Origin: Lutimaribacter saemankumensis
GTDB lineage: Bacteria > Pseudomonadota > Alphaproteobacteria > Rhodobacterales > Rhodobacteraceae
DNA: 35,764 nt
Direction of reading: 5' to 3'
Assembly: GCF_900100005.1 (NCBI RefSeq)
Contig: NZ_FNEB01000014.1
Span: 1-35,764, forward strand
How positions within the stretch are numbered: position 1 is the stretch's first letter; each line of letters starts with the position of its first letter. Positions 1 through 7,837 of this stretch are shown one piece after another. The notes below the pieces were generated by a model. The model did no database searches, was not told where the DNA came from, and saw only the letters and a program-made list of their open reading frames with translations. Both the position numbers and the translations under genes were made by a program.

Positions 1-95
1 TCGCTCCGATCGCCATGGAAGACGGTCTGCGCTTCGCCATCCGCGAAGGCGGCCGCACCGTCGGCGCCGGCGTCGTCTCGAAAATCATCGAGTAA
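1..95 (+). CDS. tuf: Elongation factor Tu, C-terminal end (partial)
   Basis: Only the last 30 codons are present; the reading frame begins at base 3 and stops at TAA 93-95. The peptide ends [17 protein letters not shown], then [13 protein letters not shown]. This is the strongly conserved end of domain 3 of EF-Tu, the GTPase that delivers aminoacyl-tRNA to the ribosome. A hairpin terminator follows 24 bases after the stop, so tuf is the last gene of its transcription unit. In many alphaproteobacteria a tuf copy is followed directly by tRNA-Trp and secE-nusG. Here tRNA-Trp is present but lies 4.4 kb downstream, after four unrelated genes. Confidence 0.95.
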   Translation, partial: APIAMEDGLRFAIREGGRTVGAGVVSKIIE

Positions 96-119
96 TCCGG
101 TCCCAACCGGAAACACGGA

Positions 120-150
120 AAAGGCCGCTGGTGACAGCGGCCTTTTTCTT
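120..150 (+). terminator. Rho-independent terminator of tuf
   Basis: An 11-bp perfect stem (120-130 with 135-145, GC-rich AAGGCCGCTG) closes a GTGA tetraloop and runs into a T-rich tail (143-152). It lies just after the tuf stop codon on the same strand. Confidence 0.9.
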
Positions 151-354
151 TTGTCCGCGACCGCGCGCAGGGATGACAGATTCCGTATCCCTTTGCACAC
201 AACGCCCGGTTTTCCGGCATACGATTGTATTCGCGCAAAGTATGAGCGGATTATCGCGTTGCAGGCGGGGTTGCTGCGCGTGCGAAAGGATCGCGTTTTT
301 TCGATATGTTTTCAATGCACCACGGTCCAGGTGCAGGTGCAGCATGGCGGTTCG

Positions 355-370
355 GTATATCACGGTATAC
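355..370. promoter_or_regulatory. Inverted repeat in the leader of the hydratase/CoA-transferase operon
   Basis: The 352-base gap between tuf and the next gene (96-447) holds the tuf terminator and then an AT-richer stretch from about 290 to 410. In it GTATA (355-359) and TATAC (366-370) form an inverted repeat around TCACGG. It lies 78 bases before the start codon at 448, a plausible place for an operator, but no convincing -35/-10 pair can be assigned. No other gene is seen in this gap. Confidence 0.3.
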
Positions 371-447
371 AGCTAAGTCATTAAAAATACTTGATTTTTT
401 GTTGCGCTGCGGGGCTTTTGGAGGGTGACTTCCAAGGGAGGAGCGCA

Positions 448-1296
448 ATGGACCAGATCAATGTGAAGGCCTGGGAAGGCCGCAGCCGCACCGAGCAGGG
501 TGGCGTGACGCCCCTGATGGCCGCGCAAATTCATGCGACGCTTGGATCGCCGCGCAACCGCTCTCCGAAATCCGGCGATGCACTGCCTCCGCTCTGGCAT
601 TGGTGCGCCTTCCCGCCGACGGCCCCGATGGCCGAACTGGGGCGTGACGGCCACCCGGCAACCGGTGGCTTCCTGCCCAAGCTGCGCCTCGATCGCCGGA
701 TGTGGGCCGGCGGCAGCCTGAACTTCTATGCGCCCTTGCGCGTCGGCGAAGTGATGGAGCGGCGCTCGTCGATCCGGTCCGTGGTGGAAAAGGACGGCAA
801 GGCCGGGCCGATGGTGTTCGTCACCGTCGATCATGCGATCTATGGTGAGCGCGGCCTTGCGGTCGAAGAACGCCAGGACATCGTCTATCTCGCGATCCCC
901 GACAGCTACACGCCGCCGAAAAAGCTGCCGGTGCCGGACAAGCCGGTTCTGCACAACGTGGTGCCGATGTCGGAAACCCTGTTGTTCCGCTATTCCGCCG
1001 TCACTTTCAATGCGCATCGCATCCACTATGACCTGGCCTATGCGCAGGAGGTCGAGCACTACCCCGGCCTTGTCGTGCACGGACCGTTGCAGGCGACGCT
1101 GCTGATGCAGGCGGCCTGCGATCACATGGGGCGCCGCCCGGTGCAGTTCGACTTTCGCGGTGTGCATCCGATGTTCCATGGCGAGGCGCTCGACATCATG
1201 GCGGTCGAGGACGAGGACGGCAGCCTGAGCCTGTGCACCGGGCAGAACGGCCATCAGGGCATGCAGGCCACGGCCATCTGGGAGGGCACGGTATGA
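448..1296 (+). CDS. MaoC/HTD2-like acyl-CoA hydratase, mesaconyl-CoA hydratase type
   Basis: A 282-residue protein of the FAS1-like dehydratase/MaoC hot-dog superfamily. The C-terminal half has the typical hydratase stretch: FRYSAVTFNAHRIHYD at about residues 188-203, then HYPGLVVHGPLQA. The Asn-His-Asp/His pairs and the GLVVHGP loop form the catalytic and CoA-binding region in this family. The N-terminal half is a degenerate hot-dog domain. I chose ATG 448 over an upstream ATG because GGGAGG lies 6 bases ahead of it. The stop overlaps the next gene, a class III CoA-transferase, by an ATGA. This pairing matches mesaconyl-C4-CoA hydratase (Meh) with mesaconyl-CoA C1-C4 CoA transferase (Mct), so the substrate is likely a C5 dicarboxylyl-CoA. 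The exact substrate is inference. Confidence 0.75.
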   Translation: MDQINVKAWEGRSRTEQGGVTPLMAAQIHATLGSPRNRSPKSGDALPPLWHWCAFPPTAPMAELGRDGHPATGGFLPKLRLDRRMWAGGSLNFYAPLRVGEVMERRSSIRSVVEKDGKAGPMVFVTVDHAIYGERGLAVEERQDIVYLAIPDSYTPPKKLPVPDKPVLHNVVPMSETLLFRYSAVTFNAHRIHYDLAYAQEVEHYPGLVVHGPLQATLLMQAACDHMGRRPVQFDFRGVHPMFHGEALDIMAVEDEDGSLSLCTGQNGHQGMQATAIWEGTV

Positions 1297-2534
1297 CCCA
1301 GCTTCTCAAGGGGATGCGCGTGGTCGAGGGATCGGCCTTTGTCGCGGTGCCGCTGGCGGGCATGACGCTGGCGCAGATGGGGGCCGAGGTCATCCGCTTC
1401 GATCGCATTGGCGGCGGGCTGGACGCCAACCGCCTGCCTGTCGCGCCTTCGGGGCAAAGCCTGTTCTGGGCTGGCCTGAACAAGGGCAAGAAATCCATTG
1501 CCGTCGACATGAAATCCGCCGAGGGACGCGAGTTGGTGACGCGGATCGTCACCGCCCCTGGCGAGGATGCGGGCTTGTTCCTGACAAACCTGCGGGTGCG
1601 CGGATGGATGGATTACGAAACGCTCAGCCAGTTCCGGGACGATCTGATCATGGTCACCCTGACAGGCGACCGCCACGGCCGCCCGCAAGTGGACTATACC
1701 GTCAATCCCGCGCTTGGCATCCCCGACATCACCGGTCCCGAAGGCCACGCCGACCCGGTGGCCAACGCCCTGCCGGCGTGGGATTGCATTGCAGGCAATA
1801 TGTGTGTCTCGGCCCTGCTGGCAGCCGAACGGCACCGGTTGCGGCATGGAAACGGACAGGACGTGGAAATCGCGCTCAAGGACGTGGCGGCGGCGATGCT
1901 GGGCAATCTCGGGATGATCGGCGATGCCGTCCTTAACGAAGAACAACGGGGCAAATCCGGCAATGCGCTTTATGGCGCATACGGGCAGGATTTCCTTTGT
2001 GCCGACGGCAAGCGCGTGATGGTGATCGGGCTGACCGAACGGCAGTGGAAGGGGCTGGTCAGCGCAACCGGAACGACCGACGCGATGGCGCGTCTGGCCG
2101 CCCGCAAGGGGCGCGACCTGATGGACGAAGCCGTGCGCTGGGAACTGCGCCACGAGATCACCGACATCCTGCGCCCGTTCTTTGCCACGCGCCGGGTCGA
2201 CGATTTCGCGGTGGATTTTAACAAGGCTGGCCTGACCTGGTCACAGTTCCGCACAGTGAAAGAGGCCGTGGCCGAAGACCCGGACCTGTCGATGGACAAC
2301 CCGATCTTCTCGATGCTGGACCAGCCGGGATTGGGGCGGTTCCCGGTGCCGGGCACCCCGATGAACTTTTCGGCTGCACCCCGCACTGAACCGCAGCCTG
2401 CGCCCGCGCTCGGGATGCATACCGAAGAAATCCTGGGCGATGTCGTGGGGATGTGCGACACCGAGATCGCGCGGCTTTTCGACAAGGGTGTGGTTCAAAG
2501 TCCCCGGTTTGCTGCACCGCTTGCAGCGGAATAG
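1293..2534 (+). CDS. mct: Class III (CaiB/BaiF) CoA-transferase, 2-methylfumaryl-CoA isomerase-like
   Basis: A 413-residue family III CoA-transferase. The N-terminus (RVVEGSAFVAVPLAGMTLAQ, then MGAEVIRFD) is the Rossmann-type CoA-binding start of CaiB/BaiF enzymes. It closely resembles what I recall of mesaconyl-CoA C1-C4 transferase (2-methylfumaryl-CoA isomerase), including LNKGKKSIAVD, GEDAGLFLTN, VDYTVN and LPAWD. Asp164 in LPAWDC sits where the aspartate that carries the anhydride/CoA-thioester intermediate is found. The start ATG 1293 overlaps the stop of the preceding hydratase and has GGAGGG 6 bases upstream, so the two are translationally coupled. In Chloroflexus Mct moves CoA within mesaconyl-CoA in the 3-hydroxypropionate bi-cycle. 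In this heterotroph a role in mesaconate/citramalate-type C5 acid use is more likely. The gene symbol is by similarity only. Confidence 0.75.
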   Translation: MTQLLKGMRVVEGSAFVAVPLAGMTLAQMGAEVIRFDRIGGGLDANRLPVAPSGQSLFWAGLNKGKKSIAVDMKSAEGRELVTRIVTAPGEDAGLFLTNLRVRGWMDYETLSQFRDDLIMVTLTGDRHGRPQVDYTVNPALGIPDITGPEGHADPVANALPAWDCIAGNMCVSALLAAERHRLRHGNGQDVEIALKDVAAAMLGNLGMIGDAVLNEEQRGKSGNALYGAYGQDFLCADGKRVMVIGLTERQWKGLVSATGTTDAMARLAARKGRDLMDEAVRWELRHEITDILRPFFATRRVDDFAVDFNKAGLTWSQFRTVKEAVAEDPDLSMDNPIFSMLDQPGLGRFPVPGTPMNFSAAPRTEPQPAPALGMHTEEILGDVVGMCDTEIARLFDKGVVQSPRFAAPLAAE

Positions 2535-2581
2535 ATGCTTGGCCGGCGCGGATAGTTGAACGGCTAAACGGCCTCTGCTAG

Positions 2582-2613
2582 CGTTTTCGCAACGAAAACG
2601 GGGCAAAACCCCG
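2582..2613 (+). promoter_or_regulatory. Two adjacent hairpins upstream of the GSCFA gene
   Basis: CGTTTTC (2582-2588) pairs with GAAAACG (2594-2600) across GCAAC. Immediately after, CGGGG (2599-2603) pairs with CCCCG (2609-2613) across CAAAA. No T-run follows, so it is not a good terminator; it may be a leader structure or an operator. A weak possible -35 (TTGAAC, 2556-2561) lies just upstream. Confidence 0.35.
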
Positions 2614-2642
2614 CGCAAACGGTTCACAGAGGCGACCGGCAG

Positions 2643-3701
2643 ATGAGCAACCCGTATTCCTCGCTTGGGTCCGAGGCTTTTTGGCGTCCGGCAGTGGCCG
2701 AGGCCGGAGCGCATGGCCTGACTGGTCTTTGGAACCCGAAATTCCGCATTCGCCCCCGCGACCGGATCGTGACCGCCGGAAGCTGTTTCGCCCAGCATAT
2801 CGGCCGCGCGCTCGGCGCGCGTGGGTATCAGTGGCACGATGCGGAACCCGCGCCCCCCTTCATGACGGACGAGGATGCGCGGCGGTTCAACTATGGCATA
2901 TTCAGTTTTCGCACCGGGAACATCTATACGCCCAAGATGCTGTTGCAGTGGCTGCAACTGGCCTTTGGCACGGGTGAGGTGCCGGACGAGGTTTGGGAAC
3001 AGGACGGACGTTTCTACGACCCGTTGCGCCCCGTGATCGAACCGGACGGGTTTGCAAGCGAAAAGGAACTGCGCACCGCGCGCGAGGCGACGCTGGCCGC
3101 GCTGCGGGATGCCGTGCGCAGCGCCGATATCTTCGTCTTTACGCTGGGCCTGACGGAAAGTTGGGAAAACGCCGAAACCGGCCTGCAATACGCGCTGTGC
3201 CCCGGCACGGTAAAGGGGGCCGCCTTCGATCCGGACCGCCATGTGTTCCGCAATGGCGGGTTCCGCGCGCTCTACAAGGAACTGCAACAGGCAATGCGCC
3301 TGATGCGGGCCGAGAATGCCGGGCTAAAGGTTCTGCTGACCGTGTCGCCGGTGCCGTTGACGGCCACCGCATCGGGGCAGCATGTTCTGACAGCCACCAC
3401 CTATTCCAAGTCGGTGCTGCGCGCGATCGCCGGCCAGATGGTCACCGAACTGAAATTTGTCGATTATTTCCCGTCCTACGAAATCATCACGCACCCGGTT
3501 TTCCGTGGCATGTTCTTTGCACCCAACATGCGCAGCGTTGAAAAGGCCGGGGTGGATACCGTGATGACACATTTCTTTGCCGATCAGGCCCGCGTTTTCG
3601 GTGCGCCCAAGATGCCAAAGCGCAAGAAAGCGGCGGCCAAGCCCGCGCGCGTTGACGAACTCGCATGCGAAGAGGAGCTTTTAGGTGCCTTCGCGAAGTA
3701 A
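2643..3701 (+). CDS. GSCFA domain-containing protein
   Basis: A 352-residue protein with the diagnostic Gly-Ser-Cys-Phe-Ala motif at residues 46-50 (VTAGSCFAQHIG). Other conserved blocks are NYGIFSFRTGNIYT, FVFTLGLTESWE and LLTVSPVPLTAT. This is the GSCFA family (Pfam PF08885), an SGNH/GDSL-esterase-like fold with no established function. There is no signal peptide or membrane segment, so it should be cytoplasmic. The last 30 residues are Lys/Ala-rich. The gene ends inside the start of the next ORF (17-base overlap), which is also SGNH-like, suggesting a functional pair acting perhaps on an acylated sugar or polymer. The start ATG 2643 has AGAGGCG about 9 bases upstream. Confidence 0.88.
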   Translation: MSNPYSSLGSEAFWRPAVAEAGAHGLTGLWNPKFRIRPRDRIVTAGSCFAQHIGRALGARGYQWHDAEPAPPFMTDEDARRFNYGIFSFRTGNIYTPKMLLQWLQLAFGTGEVPDEVWEQDGRFYDPLRPVIEPDGFASEKELRTAREATLAALRDAVRSADIFVFTLGLTESWENAETGLQYALCPGTVKGAAFDPDRHVFRNGGFRALYKELQQAMRLMRAENAGLKVLLTVSPVPLTATASGQHVLTATTYSKSVLRAIAGQMVTELKFVDYFPSYEIITHPVFRGMFFAPNMRSVEKAGVDTVMTHFFADQARVFGAPKMPKRKKAAAKPARVDELACEEELLGAFAK

Positions 3702-4431
3702 ACGGCTCTGCGTTTTCGGCGACAGCCATATCGGCAGTCTGCGCAAGGCGCTGGATGCGGGGCTTATCAAGCCTGCGGGTTTCGATATCGAGTTCTGGGG
3801 CGCCACGGGCCCGCAATTTCGCCAGATCGACATAATCGACGGCGTTGTGCGTCCCACCAGCCCGCAAGCGGCGGAAATGGTCGCCCAGGTCAACGGGCAG
3901 GGCCGCGAGGCGCTGGCGCCGGGGGATTTCGATATCTACCTGTTCTTCGGCGCACGTTTGCGGATGGCCGATTTCATGCCGCCCTACCTGCAACGGTTGC
4001 GCGATCCGCAGAACGGCATAAGCGCGGCGGTGCTGCAAGCGGGCGCCAGGGGGTTTCTTGCCGACAGGCGCATGGCCAGGATCGCACGCAATTTCGGCGC
4101 CTCGGGCAAGTCGCGTGTTTTCTTTGCGCCCGCCCCGCTCTGGACGTGGGGCGTGCAGGGCAATGCCGCCGCGCAGAAGCTGGCCGATGACTATCCCCTT
4201 GCGGCCGATGCCGGAAAACCCGATCGCGCTGCGATCTGGTCGGCGTTCGAGCAGATACTCGAACCCGATGGCGTGACGCTTCTGCGCCAGCCCGAAGAGA
4301 CGATCATCAGGGGTATCTTCACCGATCCGAAATACGCCGTCGAAGGCGCGCAGGACAGCGGCGATATCGGTCATAAATCGGCCGAATACGCTGCGCTTGT
4401 GTTCAAGTCATTCCTGAAGGCCGCGAAATAG
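3685..4431 (+). CDS. SGNH/GDSL-hydrolase-like protein, partner of GSCFA protein
   Basis: A 248-residue protein. The N-terminus reads LCVFGDSHIGSLRKAL, with FGDSH at residues 11-15 matching block I of SGNH hydrolases (catalytic Ser14). Near the C-terminus D227-I-G-H230 fits the block V DxxH that supplies the other catalytic residues. Blocks II and III are not clear, so catalysis is plausible but unproven. The start is GTG 3685 with GAGGAG about 7 bases upstream, inside the end of the GSCFA gene, so translation is probably coupled. No signal peptide or membrane helix is seen. I do not recognise a characterised homologue; the substrate is unknown. It could equally be assigned to the broad family of uncharacterised Roseobacter capsule/lipid-modification proteins. 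Confidence 0.75.
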   Translation: MPSRSKRLCVFGDSHIGSLRKALDAGLIKPAGFDIEFWGATGPQFRQIDIIDGVVRPTSPQAAEMVAQVNGQGREALAPGDFDIYLFFGARLRMADFMPPYLQRLRDPQNGISAAVLQAGARGFLADRRMARIARNFGASGKSRVFFAPAPLWTWGVQGNAAAQKLADDYPLAADAGKPDRAAIWSAFEQILEPDGVTLLRQPEETIIRGIFTDPKYAVEGAQDSGDIGHKSAEYAALVFKSFLKAAK

Positions 4432-4462
4432 AGACGCTGCGGAAAAGGTGCGAAAATCGCCC

Positions 4463-4491
4463 TTGATTTCGGACAGGCGGCATCGTATCCG
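4463..4491 (+). promoter_or_regulatory. Promoter of tRNA-Trp
   Basis: TTGATT (4463-4468) and TATCCG (4486-4491) are separated by 17 bases and sit 12 bases before the mature tRNA start, suitable for a sigma-70 type promoter. Confidence 0.5.
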
Positions 4492-4503
4492 TCACCCCGG
4501 CCT

Positions 4504-4579
4504 AGGGGTATAGCTCAGCTGGTAGAGCGACGGTCTCCAAAACCGTAGGTCGCGGGTTCGAGCCCTGCTGCCCCTGCCA
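4504..4579 (+). tRNA. tRNA-Trp (CCA anticodon)
   Basis: A full 76-base cloverleaf. The acceptor stem AGGGGTA pairs with TGCCCCT, followed by discriminator G and an encoded CCA end. The D-arm is GCTC/GAGC, the anticodon stem ACGGT/ACCGT with loop CTCCAAA (anticodon CCA), and the T-arm GCGGG/CCTGC with loop TTCGAGC. No secE or nusG follows, although that is the usual neighbour in relatives; the next gene is convergent. Confidence 0.97.
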
Positions 4580-4645
4580 ATCCTTCCTTCCGATCTTTGC
4601 GTGATGCGAAAGGCGTGCTTTTCGACGCTTGGCGCCGCCAATGAA

Positions 4646-4672
4646 AAAGGCCCGCCGGTTGGGCGGGCCTTT
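4646..4672 (-). terminator. Terminator of the purine transport/xdh operon
   Basis: An 11-bp GC-rich perfect stem (4646-4656 with 4662-4672, loop 4657-4661). On the minus strand it is followed by a run of T (complement of the A-run at 4644-4648). It lies 20 bases beyond the stop of the minus-strand binding-protein gene. It may also stop readthrough from tRNA-Trp. Confidence 0.88.
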
Positions 4673-4692
4673 CGGGGTTCTTGGCGAACCGA

Positions 4693-5766
4693 TTATTGCG
4701 GGATGTCGCCTTCGATACCTTCGACGTAGAAGTTCATGCCCAGCAGGGTGCCGTCGTCGGCCACTTCGCCATCCGCCAGCCATGCGCTGCCGTCCTGCTT
4801 GTTCAGCGGGCCGGTGAAGGGGTGGTATTCACCCTTCGCGATGGCGTCTTTCAGTGCCAGCGCCTCGGCCTTCACGTCGGCGGGAACCGCATCCGAGATC
4901 TCGCCGATGCCGACCATGCCGGGGGCGATCCCGTCCCAGGTGTCGGTCGATTCCCATGTGCCGTCGATAACCGCCTGGGTGCGCGCGATGTAGTAGGGCG
5001 CCCAGTTGTCGATGATCGAGCTGACTCGCGGCATCGGCGCGTATTCACCCATGTCCGATGCCTGGCCAAAGGTGATGACGTTGCCGGCGGCTTGTGCGGC
5101 AGCCTGCGGCGCGGTCGAGTCGGTGTGCTGCAGAACCACGTCGGCGCCTTGTTCGATCAGCACCTTGGCGGCGTCCGCTTCTTTTGCGGGGTCGAACCAG
5201 GTGTAGGCCCAGACGATCTTGAACTGGACATCCGGGTTGGCCTTGCGGGCGTGGATAAAGGCCGAGTTGATGCCGCGAATGACCTCGGGGATCGGGTAGG
5301 ATCCGATATAGCCCACGATGTTCGACTTGGTCATCTTGCCGGCGATATGGCCCTGGATGGCGCGGCCTTCATAGAAACGGGCCGAGTAGGTCGACACGTT
5401 GTCCGCGCGCTTGTAGCCGGTGGCATGTTCGAATTTCACGTTCGGGAATTTCTGCGCCACGTTGATCGTCGGGTCCATGTAGCCGAACGAAGTCGTAAAG
5501 ATCAGGTCGGCACCTTCCAGCGCCATCTGGGTCATCACGCGCTCGGCGTCCGGGCCTTCGGGCACGGATTCGACAAAGACGGTTTCGACCTTGTCGCCGA
5601 AATGCTCTTCCACGGCCAGGCGGCCCTGGTTGTGTTCATAGGTCCATCCGCCGTCGCCGACCGGGCCGACATAGACAAAACCGACCTTGGTCTTGTCCTG
5701 CGCCATGGCCGTGGTGGCCAGGCCCAGTGCTACGGCAGCTGTTGCCAGAAGCTTGGTGAATTGCAT
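4693..5766 (-). CDS. BMP-family ABC transporter substrate-binding protein (purine/nucleoside)
   Basis: A 357-residue periplasmic binding protein of the Bmp/Med/PnrA-like family. A signal peptide (about residues 1-22, ending ATTAMA|QDK) precedes the mature protein. Family hallmarks are KVGFVYVGPVGDGGWTYEHN, GADLIFTTSFGYMDP, YIGSYPIPEVIRGIN and VVLQHTDSTAPQAAA. These line a ligand cleft that in PnrA/TmpC binds purine nucleosides. It is the last gene of the minus-strand operon after both permeases, 33 bases downstream of the second. GGGGGA lies 7 bases before the ATG. With xdhABC in the same operon, the ligand is probably a purine base or nucleoside; which one cannot be read from sequence. Confidence 0.92.
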   Translation of the reverse strand: MQFTKLLATAAVALGLATTAMAQDKTKVGFVYVGPVGDGGWTYEHNQGRLAVEEHFGDKVETVFVESVPEGPDAERVMTQMALEGADLIFTTSFGYMDPTINVAQKFPNVKFEHATGYKRADNVSTYSARFYEGRAIQGHIAGKMTKSNIVGYIGSYPIPEVIRGINSAFIHARKANPDVQFKIVWAYTWFDPAKEADAAKVLIEQGADVVLQHTDSTAPQAAAQAAGNVITFGQASDMGEYAPMPRVSSIIDNWAPYYIARTQAVIDGTWESTDTWDGIAPGMVGIGEISDAVPADVKAEALALKDAIAKGEYHPFTGPLNKQDGSAWLADGEVADDGTLLGMNFYVEGIEGDIPQ

Positions 5767-5799
5767 GTAAGGTTCCCCCTAGTGGTTGGTGTTTTGGCC

Positions 5800-6720
5800 T
5801 CATTGCGAGGCATGGAAAGACCGGCCGAGAGAAGCAGGCGCGCTGCTTTTATCAGCCGACATGATGACGAGCACGAGGATCGTGATCAGATAGGGCGACA
5901 TTGCCAAGTATTCGACGGGAATGGCAACACCGGCGGCTTGCAGGTTCAACTGTATGACGGTGACCCCGCCGAAAAGATAGGCACCCAGCATCACGCGCCA
6001 GGGCTTCCAGCTTGCGAAGACGACCAGCGCCAGCGCGATCCAGCCGATACCCGCCGTCATCCCCTCGGTCCACTGCGGAACGCGGATCAGGCTGATATAG
6101 GCCCCGCCAAGGCCTGCGCAGGCGCCGCCGAACATGATGGCCAGGATGCGGATGCGCACCACCTTGTAGCCAAGCGCATGGGCCGCGTCGTGGTTTTCGC
6201 CCACCGCCCGCAGAACCAGGCCGGCGCGCGTGTTCTTGAGCACCCACCAGACCGCGACGACCAGCGCGATCCCGAAATAGACGACGATATCGTGGCGGAA
6301 CAGGATCGGCCCCAGCACCGGGATATCGGACAGAAGCGGAATTTCCAGCCGCGGAAAGGGTGGGGGCTTGATCCCCTGGTACCCCTGTCCGATCAGCGCC
6401 GACAGACCCAGCCCGAACAGCGTCAGGGAAAGGCCCGATGCGACCTGGTTTGCCAGCGCGAACTGGGTGAGTATCGCAAACAGCAGCGACAGTGCCGCCC
6501 CACCGGCCGCGGCGGCGAACAGGCCCAGGATCGGCGATCCCGTGTTCACCGCGATGGCAAAGCCGCAGATCGCGCCGGTGATCATCATCCCCTCGACCCC
6601 AAGGTTCAGAACGCCCGCCTTTTCCACCACCAATTCGCCCGTGGCGGCCAGCAGCAGCGGCGTTGCCATGACCATCAGAGAGGCCAGCAGCAGGATCGGG
6701 TTGATCGAGCTGAAATCCAT
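5800..6720 (-). CDS. ABC transporter permease, BPD_transp_2 family (purine/nucleoside importer)
   Basis: A 306-residue polytopic membrane protein with about eight hydrophobic segments. The signature EKAGVLNLGVEGMMITGA (about residues 33-50) and NTRAGLVLRAVGENHDAAHALG (the coupling loop to the ATPase) are typical of branched-chain/ribose-type permeases of the YufQ/NupC kind. It starts one base after the stop of the other permease, so the two are surely co-translated and form a heterodimeric channel. Together with the BMP binding protein and the dual ATPase this makes a complete importer. Confidence 0.92.
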   Translation of the reverse strand: MDFSSINPILLLASLMVMATPLLLAATGELVVEKAGVLNLGVEGMMITGAICGFAIAVNTGSPILGLFAAAAGGAALSLLFAILTQFALANQVASGLSLTLFGLGLSALIGQGYQGIKPPPFPRLEIPLLSDIPVLGPILFRHDIVVYFGIALVVAVWWVLKNTRAGLVLRAVGENHDAAHALGYKVVRIRILAIMFGGACAGLGGAYISLIRVPQWTEGMTAGIGWIALALVVFASWKPWRVMLGAYLFGGVTVIQLNLQAAGVAIPVEYLAMSPYLITILVLVIMSADKSSAPASLGRSFHASQ

Positions 6721-6721
6721 C

Positions 6722-7804
6722 TTACGCCACCTCTCGTTTCGTCCAGCGGATGCGGTAATTCGTGGTCACGTCGACCGCCAGAAGGAAAAACAGCAACATC
6801 CCCTGGAACACCTGGATCGCCGCGGCAGGCAGCCCCAGTTTGGATTGCGCGATCTCGCCCCCGATATAGGTCAGCGCCATCAGCGCCCCGGCCAGTAGGA
6901 TGCCCACCGGGTGCAACCGGCCAAGAAAGGCGACGATGATAGCGGTAAACCCGTAGCCCACGTTGAAATCGATGCTGACCTGCCCCGACGGGCCGGAAAC
7001 TTCGAACAATCCGGCCATTCCCGCCAGCGCCCCGGCCGTACCAAGGCAGAACAGGATCAGCCGCGCGGGGTTCACCCCGGCGAACCGCGCGGCCTTGGGG
7101 GACTCGCCGGTCAGGCGGATGTGAAAGCCCAGAATGTGACGGTTGAGCAGTATGTAGGTCAGGATCACGGCGATGAACGCAGCGACAACGCCCCAATGCA
7201 TGCTCGTCCCTGCGATCAGCTCGGCATTATGCGCGCTGGGATATTGCTGCAGGTTACGGCTGCCCGGAAAGCCGAAGCCTTCGGGGTTTTTCAAAAGCCC
7301 CAGCGACATCGAGGCGAGCAATTGCTCGGCCACGTAGACCAGCATGAGCGAGACGAGGATTTCGTTCGTACCGAACCGCACCTTCAGCAATGCCGGAATC
7401 ATCGCCCAGGCCCAACCGCCAAGCGCGCCTGCCAGGACCATAAGCGGAAAGATGAACCACGCCTCCAGCGGGTAAAAGGCCAGGGCCACGCCGGCCCCGC
7501 ACAATGCGCCGATGATGTACTGCCCTTCGGCCCCGATGTTCCAGATCCCCGCCTTGAACCCCAGGCTCAGCCCGATGGCGATCAGAACCAGCGGCGCGCC
7601 CTTCACCAACAGCTGCGGGCGGTAGTAAAAGGCGAATTCGGAAAACAGCGGCTCCCAGAAAATCGTGCGGATCGACAGGATCGGATCCTTGCCCAGAAAG
7701 GCAAACAGCGCCGCGCCTGCCAGCATCGTCAACAACACCGCCACAAGCGGCGTCAGGTACGTCCACATACGCGACGGCTGCGGGCGCTTTTCCAGTTTCA
7801 GCAT
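6722..7804 (-). CDS. ABC transporter permease, BPD_transp_2 family (first permease)
   Basis: A 360-residue permease of the YufP/NupB type, with a longer N-terminus than its partner: a first helix at about residues 16-37, then a periplasmic loop. The conserved GLSLGFKAGIWNIGAEGQYIIG block and the coupling loop ending HIRLTGESPKAARFAGVN identify the family. GGGAGGG lies 9 bases upstream of ATG 7804. The gene begins 33 bases after the ATPase stop and ends one base before the second permease. Confidence 0.92.
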   Translation of the reverse strand: MLKLEKRPQPSRMWTYLTPLVAVLLTMLAGAALFAFLGKDPILSIRTIFWEPLFSEFAFYYRPQLLVKGAPLVLIAIGLSLGFKAGIWNIGAEGQYIIGALCGAGVALAFYPLEAWFIFPLMVLAGALGGWAWAMIPALLKVRFGTNEILVSLMLVYVAEQLLASMSLGLLKNPEGFGFPGSRNLQQYPSAHNAELIAGTSMHWGVVAAFIAVILTYILLNRHILGFHIRLTGESPKAARFAGVNPARLILFCLGTAGALAGMAGLFEVSGPSGQVSIDFNVGYGFTAIIVAFLGRLHPVGILLAGALMALTYIGGEIAQSKLGLPAAAIQVFQGMLLFFLLAVDVTTNYRIRWTKREVA

Positions 7805-7837
7805 CCCACGGCCCTCCCGTTTCCGCCTGTTTGCAGG

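Noticed and set aside
4681-6939. Long plus-strand open frame across the binding-protein and permease genes
   Set aside because: The composition is typical of a shadow frame. The minus-strand genes have signal peptide, helices and family motifs.
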